NCBI GenBank assembly: GCA_041488095.1
Contig: JBGPOP010000006.1
Span: forward strand, 1 to 64,000
Origin: DASYPQ01 sp041488095
GTDB lineage: Bacteria > Planctomycetota > UBA1135 > GCA-002686595
Direction of reading: 5' to 3'
DNA length: 64,000 nt
In this document: positions 10,690 through 17,822 of the stretch, piece after piece
How the letters are laid out: each line of letters opens with the position of its first letter
Numbering within the stretch: the stretch's first letter is position 1
Position numbers and translations under genes: made by a program
The notes under the pieces: model-generated
Told to the model about the DNA's origin: nothing
What the model saw: the letters and a program-made list of their open reading frames with translations, nothing else
The model's database searches: none

Positions 10690-11583
10690 TCACCGCGGCA
10701 GCCGGAAGTGGTGCGCGCGCCGCAGGAGGCGCGCGCTCTCGGCTTGGAACCTTCCGTTGCGCATGTGCGAGATCAACCGGTCGAGGAAGTCCATCGGCAG
10801 GACGGTTCCGTAGAACACGAGCAGGGCGATCTTGATGTCGGCGCGCATCCCGAGGATCTCGAACGGACCGAGCCACAAGTCGGCCAGCGCCGCTGCGAGG
10901 AAGAACAGGGTGCTGAGGTCGAAGTTGGTCGCCACGGCTCGCACGGTCGGCAGGACACCCTGGAACGAGAAGGGCTCCTGCTCGCCGGGAACGTCACCGT
11001 CCTTCTCCAGATCCCCGGGCTCCGCTCCTTCGGTGAGCTGTCGCGCGAAACGCTCGCGCGCCTCGCTCGAGGAAAGGAGCACGTACCGGCAGACCAGCAT
11101 CGCCGCCACGTCCTGCAGGAACTTCTGGAAGAGCACCGCGAGCAGGGCGGAGAGGCCGAACAGGAAGACCACGGGCTCCCCCGTCGTGCGCGCGGCGTAG
11201 ATGCCCAGGCACACGAAGAAGATCGTCTTGACCGCGAGGTGGAAAAGGAAGTCGTAGTAGCCCCAGATCAGCTTCTCGCTCTTGTGGTAGCGCGCGACCT
11301 CGCCGTCGACGCAGTCGCAGACGTAGTAGAGGAACACGCACCCGAAGCCGAGGACGGCGAGCCAGCCCCCCCACAGCACGAGCAGGGAGCCGGAGATCCC
11401 GAACACGAGCATCGAGAGGGTCGCGACCGTCGGCGAGATCCCGTACGCGATGAAGAACCGGGTGACGTGGATCGAGACGCGGTCGCCGACGAGCACGCCG
11501 GCGACGTCGTTGTACTGGCGGACGGGTTCCTGGACCTTCTTGCGCAGATCGGCGATCGACTCCATGGGGCGCAAGGATTGCAT
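10690..11583 (-). CDS. CDP-alcohol phosphatidyltransferase family membrane protein with altered motif
   Basis: A 297-residue integral membrane protein with about six hydrophobic segments. The CDP-alcohol phosphotransferase signature is recognisable: D90, D93-G94 and A97-R98 in CDCVDGEVAR, then D111 in GYYDFLFH. The motif's Gly position is Trp107, and the fourth Asp, usually the catalytic base, is His115. Such enzymes move a phospho-alcohol from a CDP-linked donor to an acceptor in phospholipid or polar-head synthesis. The substitution suggests an unusual substrate or mechanism. ATG 11562 is an alternative start. The flippase gene lies 42 bases upstream on the same strand. Confidence 0.75.
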   Translation of the reverse strand: MQSLRPMESIADLRKKVQEPVRQYNDVAGVLVGDRVSIHVTRFFIAYGISPTVATLSMLVFGISGSLLVLWGGWLAVLGFGCVFLYYVCDCVDGEVARYHKSEKLIWGYYDFLFHLAVKTIFFVCLGIYAARTTGEPVVFLFGLSALLAVLFQKFLQDVAAMLVCRYVLLSSSEARERFARQLTEGAEPGDLEKDGDVPGEQEPFSFQGVLPTVRAVATNFDLSTLFFLAAALADLWLGPFEILGMRADIKIALLVFYGTVLPMDFLDRLISHMRNGRFQAESARLLRRAHHFRLPR

Positions 11584-11625
11584 CCGGCCGGGCGTCGTCC
11601 TTCAAGGACGCACGGCCTTTCGCGC

Positions 11626-13113
11626 TCAGGTGGAATGCGGACGCCTCCGGGCGAACGCGGCCAGCTCCCGGAGCATCTCCCCGATCCTGGATTTCTCCTC
11701 GGGACGGAAGTAGCCGCCTCCCCACAGCGCGGCGGGCAGCGCGAGCACGGCCAGGCCCTTGAGCGCGAACCCGAGCGCGCCCGCGTCGGCGGGGATCCAG
11801 CGCGTCGCGGCGAAGAGCGCGCCCGCCAGCCCGACCGGCAAGAGCACCCGCACGGTCTCGTACCCGACGGGCATCGTGCGCTCCCCGACGATCCAGGCCG
11901 CGACGGCCAGCGGCGCGAACGTCCAGAGCGTCGCCCACGCGGCTCCCATGTACCCCATCCGCGGAACGAGCAGCGCGTTCAGCGCGAGGTTCAACGCGGC
12001 GGCTCCGCCCGCGAGGAGCGTGACCCAGGCCGTGCGTTCGCGGATGTAGAAGCCGGTGGACACGACCTGGAACACCGCCCAGGCGACGTATCCGGCCAGC
12101 ACGATCGGCATCACGCGGTGGCTCTCGAAGAACTCCGGAGCGGCCATCAGGCGGACGATCTCCGGGCTGAAGACCGCGAGCGCCAGCGACGCGCAGCACA
12201 TGACCAGCGTGAAGTACGTCAGCACCCTGCGGCAGATGAGGCGCACGACCTCGGGATCCTTCACGCCGAAGATGTAGGGAAACCAGATCAGTCCGAAGGC
12301 GTCGAGGAAGACGGCGTTCGCGATCATGCCGAACTTGTATCCCAGGCCGTAGATCCCCTCCTCGCCCAGCCCGCGGATCCAGCGCACGAACAAGCGATCC
12401 GCCTGCTGGGGGACGAACATCAACAGCCCGGAGAGGATGAGCGGGTAGGAGTAGCGCAGCAGCCGCTTCGCCATCGGCCAGGAGAACGAGAGACCCAGGC
12501 GCGACACGATCCAGATGCCCATCCCTCCCGCGACGACCAGCTCGCCACCCAGGACGCTGTAGAGGACCCCCATGAAGGTCAGGCTCAGGCCGACCAGGAA
12601 CCACACCTTGAGCCCGACCTCGAGCACCGTCTTGAGCGTGGTGAGCACGCCATACGCGACCGATCGCTCGAGGATCTGCAGCCAGCGCAGCCCGACCTGC
12701 CCGACCGTCTGCAGGAACAGGATCGACGCGACGACGATGAGCGCGCGGGAATACTCCCGTGAGCCGAAGAGGAGCTCCGCTCCACGCCCGGAGAACGCGA
12801 CCGCCGCGAGCAGCGCAGCTCCGGTCGAGATCGACAGCATGACGAGACAGGTCGTGACCAGCTTCCCGCGCTCCTCGTCGGTCGCGTACTCGGGGAAGTA
12901 GCGCGTCATCCCGTGCAGCAGGTTGATCCCGAAGAACTGCGCGGCGATCGCGAGCCACGCCGCCGAGACGTCGACCACGCCGTAGTTCGCCTTCGTGCCG
13001 ATGTAGAAGGTGACGAGCGGGATGAGCAGGAACCCGATCGCCTTCTGGACGGCGGGTCCGAGCGCGTAGATCGCGGAGTGCTTGGTGAGGCGCTTGAGGG
13101 CGTCGGTGAGCAT
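11626..13113 (-). CDS. Polysaccharide flippase (MOP superfamily, Wzx-like)
   Basis: A 495-residue polytopic membrane protein with about 12-14 hydrophobic segments, the usual length for lipid-linked oligosaccharide flippases. The N-terminus (MLTDALKRLTKHSAIYALG) and FGINLLHGMTRYFPEYATDEE are typical of the polysaccharide biosynthesis protein family. I start at ATG 13113, because the upstream in-frame extension is Arg/Ser-rich and unlike protein. Predicted to move a lipid-linked glycan across the inner membrane. It shares its strand with the downstream CDP-alcohol phosphotransferase-like gene, so the two may act on one membrane precursor, but no glycosyltransferase is adjacent. Confidence 0.8.
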   Translation of the reverse strand: MLTDALKRLTKHSAIYALGPAVQKAIGFLLIPLVTFYIGTKANYGVVDVSAAWLAIAAQFFGINLLHGMTRYFPEYATDEERGKLVTTCLVMLSISTGAALLAAVAFSGRGAELLFGSREYSRALIVVASILFLQTVGQVGLRWLQILERSVAYGVLTTLKTVLEVGLKVWFLVGLSLTFMGVLYSVLGGELVVAGGMGIWIVSRLGLSFSWPMAKRLLRYSYPLILSGLLMFVPQQADRLFVRWIRGLGEEGIYGLGYKFGMIANAVFLDAFGLIWFPYIFGVKDPEVVRLICRRVLTYFTLVMCCASLALAVFSPEIVRLMAAPEFFESHRVMPIVLAGYVAWAVFQVVSTGFYIRERTAWVTLLAGGAAALNLALNALLVPRMGYMGAAWATLWTFAPLAVAAWIVGERTMPVGYETVRVLLPVGLAGALFAATRWIPADAGALGFALKGLAVLALPAALWGGGYFRPEEKSRIGEMLRELAAFARRRPHST

Positions 13114-13139
13114 TCGTGGCGGCGATTCCACTGCCGCGA

Positions 13140-13574
13140 TCAGGCACCCGGAACGAGACGATCGAGCCCGATCTCGTGCGCGATCCGTGCGAGAGTGCGG
13201 TCCGAGCAGACGAAGCACACGTCGGGATCGATTCGATCCCTCAAGTAGAGAGCTGTCGAGAGATGGATCGCGTCGTAGGCCCGAAGCGGGTGCTTCGCGC
13301 ACAGATCGCAGGCCGATCCGGCGATCCTCTCGGTGACCTCGACGACCCGGATGAATTCGAGGTCCTCAGCGAGCATCGCTCGCAGCTTGAGATGCAAAGC
13401 GGCGGGAATAGTCCTGTCGCGGACACGCCTTGCGAGGGCTGCGCAAGCTTCCACCTCCGCGAGCCGCGAGACCGCGAGTCTGGGCCCACGACGAAAGAGG
13501 GCGGAGACCTGGGACGCTCCCGGCTCCTCGATGTAGCGCTTGACGAGAGCGCTCGTATCGAGGTAGTGGATCAA
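13140..13574 (-). CDS. PIN-domain toxin (VapC-like ribonuclease)
   Basis: A 144-residue PIN-domain protein. The acidic metal-binding residues are in place: D6 (MIHYLDTSALVKRY), an acidic residue in RLAEVEA (E40/E42), D101 (AYDAIHLSTA) and D125 (CSDRTLAR). VapC-type PIN toxins are Mg-dependent RNases that arrest translation, usually by cutting tRNA or rRNA. Its start overlaps the stop of the antitoxin gene by 4 bases (ATGA), the standard coupled arrangement. The RNA target cannot be told from sequence. Confidence 0.85.
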   Translation of the reverse strand: MIHYLDTSALVKRYIEEPGASQVSALFRRGPRLAVSRLAEVEACAALARRVRDRTIPAALHLKLRAMLAEDLEFIRVVEVTERIAGSACDLCAKHPLRAYDAIHLSTALYLRDRIDPDVCFVCSDRTLARIAHEIGLDRLVPGA

Positions 13575-13849
13575 CGACGGTCCTCGATGACCGCGTCGGA
13601 GAGGCTTGCGCCTTTTCGCAAGCGGACGGGATGGAAGCGGGGAGGCTTGTGACGCTTCGGAAGTGACACCTCTCCCCTCGCCGCCGCTTCGGCCCAGGCA
13701 TCGTCGGGATCTCGGCCCCCCCTCGAAACCGGACCCAGCTCGGCCACCGGACGGCCGTGATCGGTGACGAGGAAGTGCGCGCCGGCACGGACCAGGCGCA
13801 GGTAGTGGGAGAGCTTGTTCTTCAGCTCTTTGGTTCCGACGGTGGTCAT
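13571..13849 (-). CDS. Phd/YefM-type antitoxin
   Basis: A 92-residue partner of the PIN toxin. The N-terminal MTTVGTKELKNKLSHYLRLV and the strand HFLVTDHGRPVAEL are the Phd/YefM DNA-binding fold. The C-terminal third is basic and probably disordered until bound to the toxin. ATG 13849 is preferred over a longer frame because it begins the recognised domain and follows GAGGTG at a usable distance. The gene overlaps the toxin by 4 bases. Antitoxins of this type usually repress their own promoter, and a matching inverted repeat lies directly upstream. Confidence 0.8.
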   Translation of the reverse strand: MTTVGTKELKNKLSHYLRLVRAGAHFLVTDHGRPVAELGPVSRGGRDPDDAWAEAAARGEVSLPKRHKPPRFHPVRLRKGASLSDAVIEDRR

Positions 13850-13856
13850 GGCACCT

Positions 13857-13887
13857 CGAAAGTAGCTCGTGTGGCTACTTTCGTCAA
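13857..13887 (-). promoter_or_regulatory. Toxin-antitoxin promoter/operator: perfect 10-base inverted repeat
   Basis: CGAAAGTAGC (13857-13866) and GCTACTTTCG (13874-13883) form a perfect inverted repeat with a 7-base spacer, starting 7 bases before the antitoxin ATG. On the minus strand TTGACG (13882-13887) and TACTTT (13859-13864), 17 bases apart, overlap both arms and resemble a sigma-70 promoter. Binding of the toxin-antitoxin complex here would block transcription. The -10 box is so close to the start that the transcript would be nearly leaderless. Confidence 0.6.
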
Positions 13888-13927
13888 TACCGCCCGTCCA
13901 CTGGAGCACTTCTTCGAAGCTGAGACT

Positions 13928-14629
13928 TCAATCCTCGAGCGAAAACGGCGTGAAGTTCGTCTCGCGGTCGTAGAAGTCCTCGCTCTCGGCCCGCTTCAGG
14001 AACCCGACGACCGCGTACGTGACCGGCGTGAAGACGGCCTCGACGCTGACCTTCATGAACCAGTTGAAGGCCACGACCTTGGCGAGCGTCTCCGTCTCCC
14101 ACGTCCCGTAGAACGCCAGAGGATAGAAGATAAGGCTGTCGACCGCCTGCCCCGCGATCGTCGAGCCGATCGTGCGCATCCACAGGAACCGGCCGGCGGT
14201 GACGATCTTCATCTTCGCCAGCACGTAGGAGTTGACGAAATCGCCCGCCCAGAAGGCCAGGATCGAGCCGACGACGATGCGCCACGTGTTGCCGAACACG
14301 GTCTCGATCGCGGGCTGGAGCTTGAGGTTGAAGGACTCGCTCGCCGCCGGCGGCATGCGGATCACGATCTGGCTCATGACCGTCGCGAACACCATCGCGC
14401 CGAAGCCGGTCCAGATCACCTTGCGCGCACGCGCGTAGCCGTATACCTCCGTCAGGACGTCGCCGAAGATGTACGAGATGGGGAAGAACAGGTTGCCCGC
14501 CCCGAAGACGAGGTGACCGACGATCGGCAGCTGGATCTCGCAGGTCTTGGCCGGCCCGATCAGGTTCGAGCACAGGAGGACCGTGACGAACGCCGCCATC
14601 ACGCGGTCGTAGTACTTGTAGGCGCGCAT
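13928..14629 (-). CDS. yhhQ: Queuosine precursor transporter (YhhQ/VUT family)
   Basis: A 233-residue inner-membrane protein with about six membrane segments, the normal length of the family. Typical stretches are FFPISYIFGDVLTEVYGYAR, WAGDFVNSYVLAKMK and WMRTIGSTIAGQAVDSLIFY. Family members import queuosine precursors such as preQ0, preQ1 or queuine for tRNA modification. The short C-terminal tail (ESEDFYDRETNFTPF) is also common. The start codon abuts the 90-base palindromic element at 14631-14720, so no ordinary ribosome-binding site or promoter space remains outside that element. Confidence 0.85.
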   Translation of the reverse strand: MRAYKYYDRVMAAFVTVLLCSNLIGPAKTCEIQLPIVGHLVFGAGNLFFPISYIFGDVLTEVYGYARARKVIWTGFGAMVFATVMSQIVIRMPPAASESFNLKLQPAIETVFGNTWRIVVGSILAFWAGDFVNSYVLAKMKIVTAGRFLWMRTIGSTIAGQAVDSLIFYPLAFYGTWETETLAKVVAFNWFMKVSVEAVFTPVTYAVVGFLKRAESEDFYDRETNFTPFSLED

Positions 14630-14630
14630 G

Positions 14631-14720
14631 CGGTGCCGCGACAGTCTGTCACAGGCTCGCTGCGGGCAGAAGCCGACTGTTGGACACCCTTCGAGCCTGT
14701 GACAGACTGTCGCGGCACCG
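14631..14720. repeat. 90-base element with perfect 29-base inverted arms
   Basis: The left arm 14631-14659 begins CGGTGCCGCGACAG and the right arm 14692-14720 is its exact reverse complement, ending CTGTCGCGGCACCG. The loop 14660-14691 is 32 bases. It fills the whole space between the divergent starts at 14629 and 14722. This could be a REP- or MITE-like insertion, a cruciform regulatory site, or a hairpin present in both leader RNAs. It shares the CGGTRCCG-GACAG core with the element inside the molybdoenzyme gene at 31470. Confidence 0.85.
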
Positions 14721-14721
14721 T

Positions 14722-15192
14722 ATGACCGTCCTCGATCACCTTCACGCGATGAGTCCGGAGCGCTTCCTGGCGATCTACGCGAGCCTGGAGCGGCAGGGCT
14801 ACGGTCCCCTCGACGGCGAGGTGGCGCGCGTCCTGCACTTCCGGCCGCAGGCGATCCGCAAGCTGCCCATGGAGCAGCGCGCGAAGAGGGCCCGGGTGCT
14901 GATCGAGTCGAAGCGCAACGCGGAGCTCGCCTACGAGATCGCGGGCGGGTACCTGATGAAGACCTGCAAGGAGCTCGTCACCGGGTTCCTCGACGCGACC
15001 GGCGTCCAGCACGAGGACGGCATGATCGAGGACGTCGAGGGCGCCAAGCCCGCGTCGGACAGGATCGCCGCGGCCGTCGCGGAGCTCGACCAGAAATTCG
15101 CGCGCGAGGACGTGACGCTCTATCTCGTGCTGTGCGCCGAGCAGTGGCCGGACGAGAAGGAGTTCGGGAAGCTCCTGGCCTCGCGGACCTAG
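14722..15192 (+). CDS. Hypothetical protein
   Basis: A 156-residue soluble protein I do not recognise. It is largely helical by appearance, with a basic N-terminal half (MSPERFLAIYASLERQGYG, then QRAKRARVLIESKRNAELAY) and an acidic C-terminal half (VAELDQKFAREDVTLYLVL). There are no membrane segments, signal peptide or evident metal-binding cluster. ATG 14722 is used because the preceding bases belong to the palindromic element. It is divergent from the queuosine transporter and shares its regulatory space. Codon use matches neighbouring genes, so it is likely a real protein. Confidence 0.6.
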   Translation: MTVLDHLHAMSPERFLAIYASLERQGYGPLDGEVARVLHFRPQAIRKLPMEQRAKRARVLIESKRNAELAYEIAGGYLMKTCKELVTGFLDATGVQHEDGMIEDVEGAKPASDRIAAAVAELDQKFAREDVTLYLVLCAEQWPDEKEFGKLLASRT

Positions 15193-15207
15193 CCGCGCGC
15201 CTCCCGC

Positions 15208-16038
15208 TCAGCGTTTCTGGCAGCGCGGGCAGAGATGAGTCCCGCGCTGCGCGACGACGATGCGGCGGATCGGCTCACTGCAGCGGAAACAAAGCTCGCC
15301 CTCGCGCCCGTAGACCTTGAACTCGTCCTGGTAGCTCCCCGGGTTCCCCTCGGGAGTGCGGTAGAAACCATCGAAGCTCGATCCCTCCCGCTCGATCGCC
15401 TCGCCGAGCGTCGCGCGGATCTCGCCGCACAGCCGCGCCGCCCGCTCGCGGCTCACGCGATCCGAGCGAGCCAGCGGGTGCAGGCCGGAGCGGAAGAGCG
15501 ATTCGTCGGCGTAGATGTTGCCGAGGCCCGCGACGAAGGTCTGGTCCATGAGCAGCGGCTTGAGCATCCGCCGGCGCCCGTGGAGCGCGCGGTGGAGCCA
15601 CTCGCCGGTGAATTCCGCGGAGAGCGGTTCCGGCCCCAGCTGACCGAGCAGATCCTGGGGCTCCTTCGCATACCACAAGCGCGCGAACTTGCGCACGTCG
15701 ATGAAGTACAGGCACGCGCCGTCGTCGAGCGAGAGGCGCACCTTGAGGTAGGGTCCCGGCTTCCACCCGCTCGGCTCGACGTGCACGCGGCCGGTCATCC
15801 GCAGGTGACCGACCAGCGCGCCGGCCCCGCGGCCTGCGTGCTCGAGGTCCGCGACGAGGAACTTGCCGCGACGCCACACGCGCGCGAGCCTCTTCCCGAC
15901 GACCGCCTTGGCGAACGCCGGTCGCGAGAGTCCGCCGAGCGTGCGCGTCCAGCGCACCTCGCAGGCCTCGATCCTCCGCCCCTCGAGCCTGGGGCGGATC
16001 AGTCGCGCGATCGTCTCGACCTCGGGGAGCTCCGGCAT
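15208..16038 (-). CDS. mutM: Formamidopyrimidine-DNA glycosylase
   Basis: A 276-residue base-excision-repair enzyme that removes 8-oxoguanine and formamidopyrimidines and cuts the abasic site. It begins PELPEVETI after Met removal, with the catalytic Pro2 and Glu3. The lysine loop RRGKFLVADL is present. The C-terminal zinc finger is complete: CFRC then CPRC near residues 250-275, between which lies RIVVAQRGTH. Start ATG 16038 is fixed by the required N-terminal proline; a longer in-frame extension would bury it. TATCCT lies about 41 bases upstream (16080-16085). Confidence 0.95.
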   Translation of the reverse strand: MPELPEVETIARLIRPRLEGRRIEACEVRWTRTLGGLSRPAFAKAVVGKRLARVWRRGKFLVADLEHAGRGAGALVGHLRMTGRVHVEPSGWKPGPYLKVRLSLDDGACLYFIDVRKFARLWYAKEPQDLLGQLGPEPLSAEFTGEWLHRALHGRRRMLKPLLMDQTFVAGLGNIYADESLFRSGLHPLARSDRVSRERAARLCGEIRATLGEAIEREGSSFDGFYRTPEGNPGSYQDEFKVYGREGELCFRCSEPIRRIVVAQRGTHLCPRCQKR

Positions 16039-16139
16039 CCGACTTCGACGCGATCCCGACAGGACGGGATCCCCGGTGAAGGATAGCGCGGGTCGCGCGC
16101 TTTCCACCGCGGGAGGTCGGCTGGAATCGGATGCGGTGG

Positions 16140-16955
16140 CTACATCGCGTGGCTGACCCCCAGGAGCTCGAACAGCCGGTTCTTGGCGCGTCCGTACTCG
16201 GGGCTCCCGAAGTCGCGCGGGTGCGGCATGCCGACCGTGACGATCTCGGCGATGCGGCCCGGGCGCGGGCTCATCACCACCACGCGATCGGCGAGCTGCA
16301 AGGCTTCGTCGACGTCGTGGGTCACGAACAGGATCGTGGGCTTCTCCTGCTGCCAGATGCGCAGGATCTCAGCGCGCATCTGCAGGCGCGTGAGCGAGTC
16401 GAGCGCGCCCAGCGGCTCGTCCATGTAGATGATGTCGGGCGATACGGCCAGTGCCCGCGCCACGGCGACGCGCTGCTTCATGCCGCCCGACAGCTCGGCG
16501 GGGTAGGACTTCTCGAAGCCGGTGAGGCCGACGAGGTCGACGTAGTGCTGGATGGTGCGCGCGCGATCGTCCTTGCCATTCTTGCGCAATCCGAGCGCCA
16601 CGTTGTCCCACACCGAGGCCCAGGGAAAGATCCCGTACTCCTGGAACACGAACACACGACGTGGGTCGGGACCCTTCACCTCCTCGCCGTTGATCTCCAC
16701 GCTGCCGGAGGTCGGCGTGTCGAACCCGCCCACGATGTTGAGCAGCGTCGACTTGCCGCAACCCGAGGGCCCGAGCACGCACACGAGCTCACCCGCCTGC
16801 ACGGTGAGATCGATGTCCTTCAGGACCTCGAGCGTGTCGCGCTTGCGGGTGAAGGCCTTGCACAAGCCGCGGATCACGACCTTCGTCGCACCGGGCGCGG
16901 GTCTAGTCGACGAGGCGAGGTCGACCGGCTGGAGGCCGCGGATGAGCTTCTCCAT
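16140..16955 (-). CDS. ABC transporter ATP-binding protein (nitrate/sulfonate/taurine type)
   Basis: A 271-residue ABC ATPase. Walker A is GPSGCGKST, the Q-loop lies in FVFQEYGIFPW, the signature is LSGGMKQR, Walker B is DIIYMDEPLGALD and the switch His is in FVTHDVDEAL. This arrangement and the PWASVWDNVALGL stretch are typical of the SsuB/TauB/NrtD group. It energises uptake through the permease encoded 6 bases upstream. A 25-30-residue N-terminal extension before the ABC core (QPVDLASSTRPAPGA) may indicate a slightly downstream start. Substrate not determined. Confidence 0.9.
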   Translation of the reverse strand: MEKLIRGLQPVDLASSTRPAPGATKVVIRGLCKAFTRKRDTLEVLKDIDLTVQAGELVCVLGPSGCGKSTLLNIVGGFDTPTSGSVEINGEEVKGPDPRRVFVFQEYGIFPWASVWDNVALGLRKNGKDDRARTIQHYVDLVGLTGFEKSYPAELSGGMKQRVAVARALAVSPDIIYMDEPLGALDSLTRLQMRAEILRIWQQEKPTILFVTHDVDEALQLADRVVVMSPRPGRIAEIVTVGMPHPRDFGSPEYGRAKNRLFELLGVSHAM

Positions 16956-16961
16956 GGCGCG

Positions 16962-17822
16962 TCACACCTTCGAGAAGCCCCAGCGCACCTCGTCGAAGCG
17001 CTCGAGGCGGCGAATCAGGAAGTCGAGGCCGACGCCGATCAGGCCGATCGAGATCATCGCCCCGAGCACGCGCTCGTAGTTGCTGGCGTTGCGCGCGTCC
17101 ATGATCAGGTATCCCAAGCCGGAATCGACTGCGATCATCTCGGCCGCCACGATCACCATCCAGCCGATGCCCAGCGCCAGACGGAGGCTGGTGATGATCT
17201 GCGGCAGGCAGGCCGGGAAGACCACGCGGCGGAAGAGCTCGAAGCCCTCCAAACCGAAGTTCTGCGCCGACCTGACGTAGACCAGCGGGATCGCGCGCAC
17301 GGCGGTCATCGAGCCGGTGACGATCGGGAAGAAGCAGGCCAGCGTGATCAGGAAGGTCGCCGAGTTGTCCTTCACACCGAACCAGAGGATCGCGAGCGGG
17401 ATCCAGGCGATGGGCGAGATCGGGCGCAGCGCCTGGATCAGCGGATTGATCGCCTGCGAAGCGCGCGTCGACCAGCCGGCCCAGAGGCCCAGCGGGATGC
17501 CGATCCCCGCGGCCAGCGTGAAGCCGCAGGCGATGCGGTAGAGGCTGGCGATCGCATACCTCAGCAGCGTGCCGTCGCGGATCGGGATGCGCATCTCGAC
17601 CAGCACGGCCCAGGGCGTGGGAAACACTTCGATCGTGCGCAGGGTCCCGTCCAGCTGCTTCGCGTCGTAGCGCTTGAGCTCGCACGTGACCTGCCACAGG
17701 CAGACGAACATCACGAGCACCGAAAGCGGCAGGAGGACCCTGGGCAGCCAGCCCCTGAGCTTGCGCGAGATGTAGATCGTCGCGACGGCCGTTCCCGTCG
17801 CGACGAACGGCCACGTGGTCAC
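16962..17822 (-). CDS. ABC transporter permease (NitT/TauT family)
   Basis: A 286-residue inner-membrane permease with about six membrane segments. The EAA loop region (NFGLEGFELFRRVVFPACLP) contacts the ATPase, and LRPISPIAWIPLAILWFG is characteristic of nitrate/sulfonate/taurine importers. Its start overlaps the stop of the substrate-binding gene by 4 bases, and the ATPase follows after 6 bases, so the three genes form one operon. The first 60 residues contain an extra hydrophobic segment. Confidence 0.9.
   Translation of the reverse strand: MTTWPFVATGTAVATIYISRKLRGWLPRVLLPLSVLVMFVCLWQVTCELKRYDAKQLDGTLRTIEVFPTPWAVLVEMRIPIRDGTLLRYAIASLYRIACGFTLAAGIGIPLGLWAGWSTRASQAINPLIQALRPISPIAWIPLAILWFGVKDNSATFLITLACFFPIVTGSMTAVRAIPLVYVRSAQNFGLEGFELFRRVVFPACLPQIITSLRLALGIGWMVIVAAEMIAVDSGLGYLIMDARNASNYERVLGAMISIGLIGVGLDFLIRRLERFDEVRWGFSKV

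Noticed and set aside
10684..10813. C-terminal extension of the DUF255 protein to 10813
   Set aside because: The added residues are Arg/Ser-rich, unconserved in appearance, and overlap the convergent CDP-alcohol phosphotransferase gene; a one-base frameshift explains the data better.
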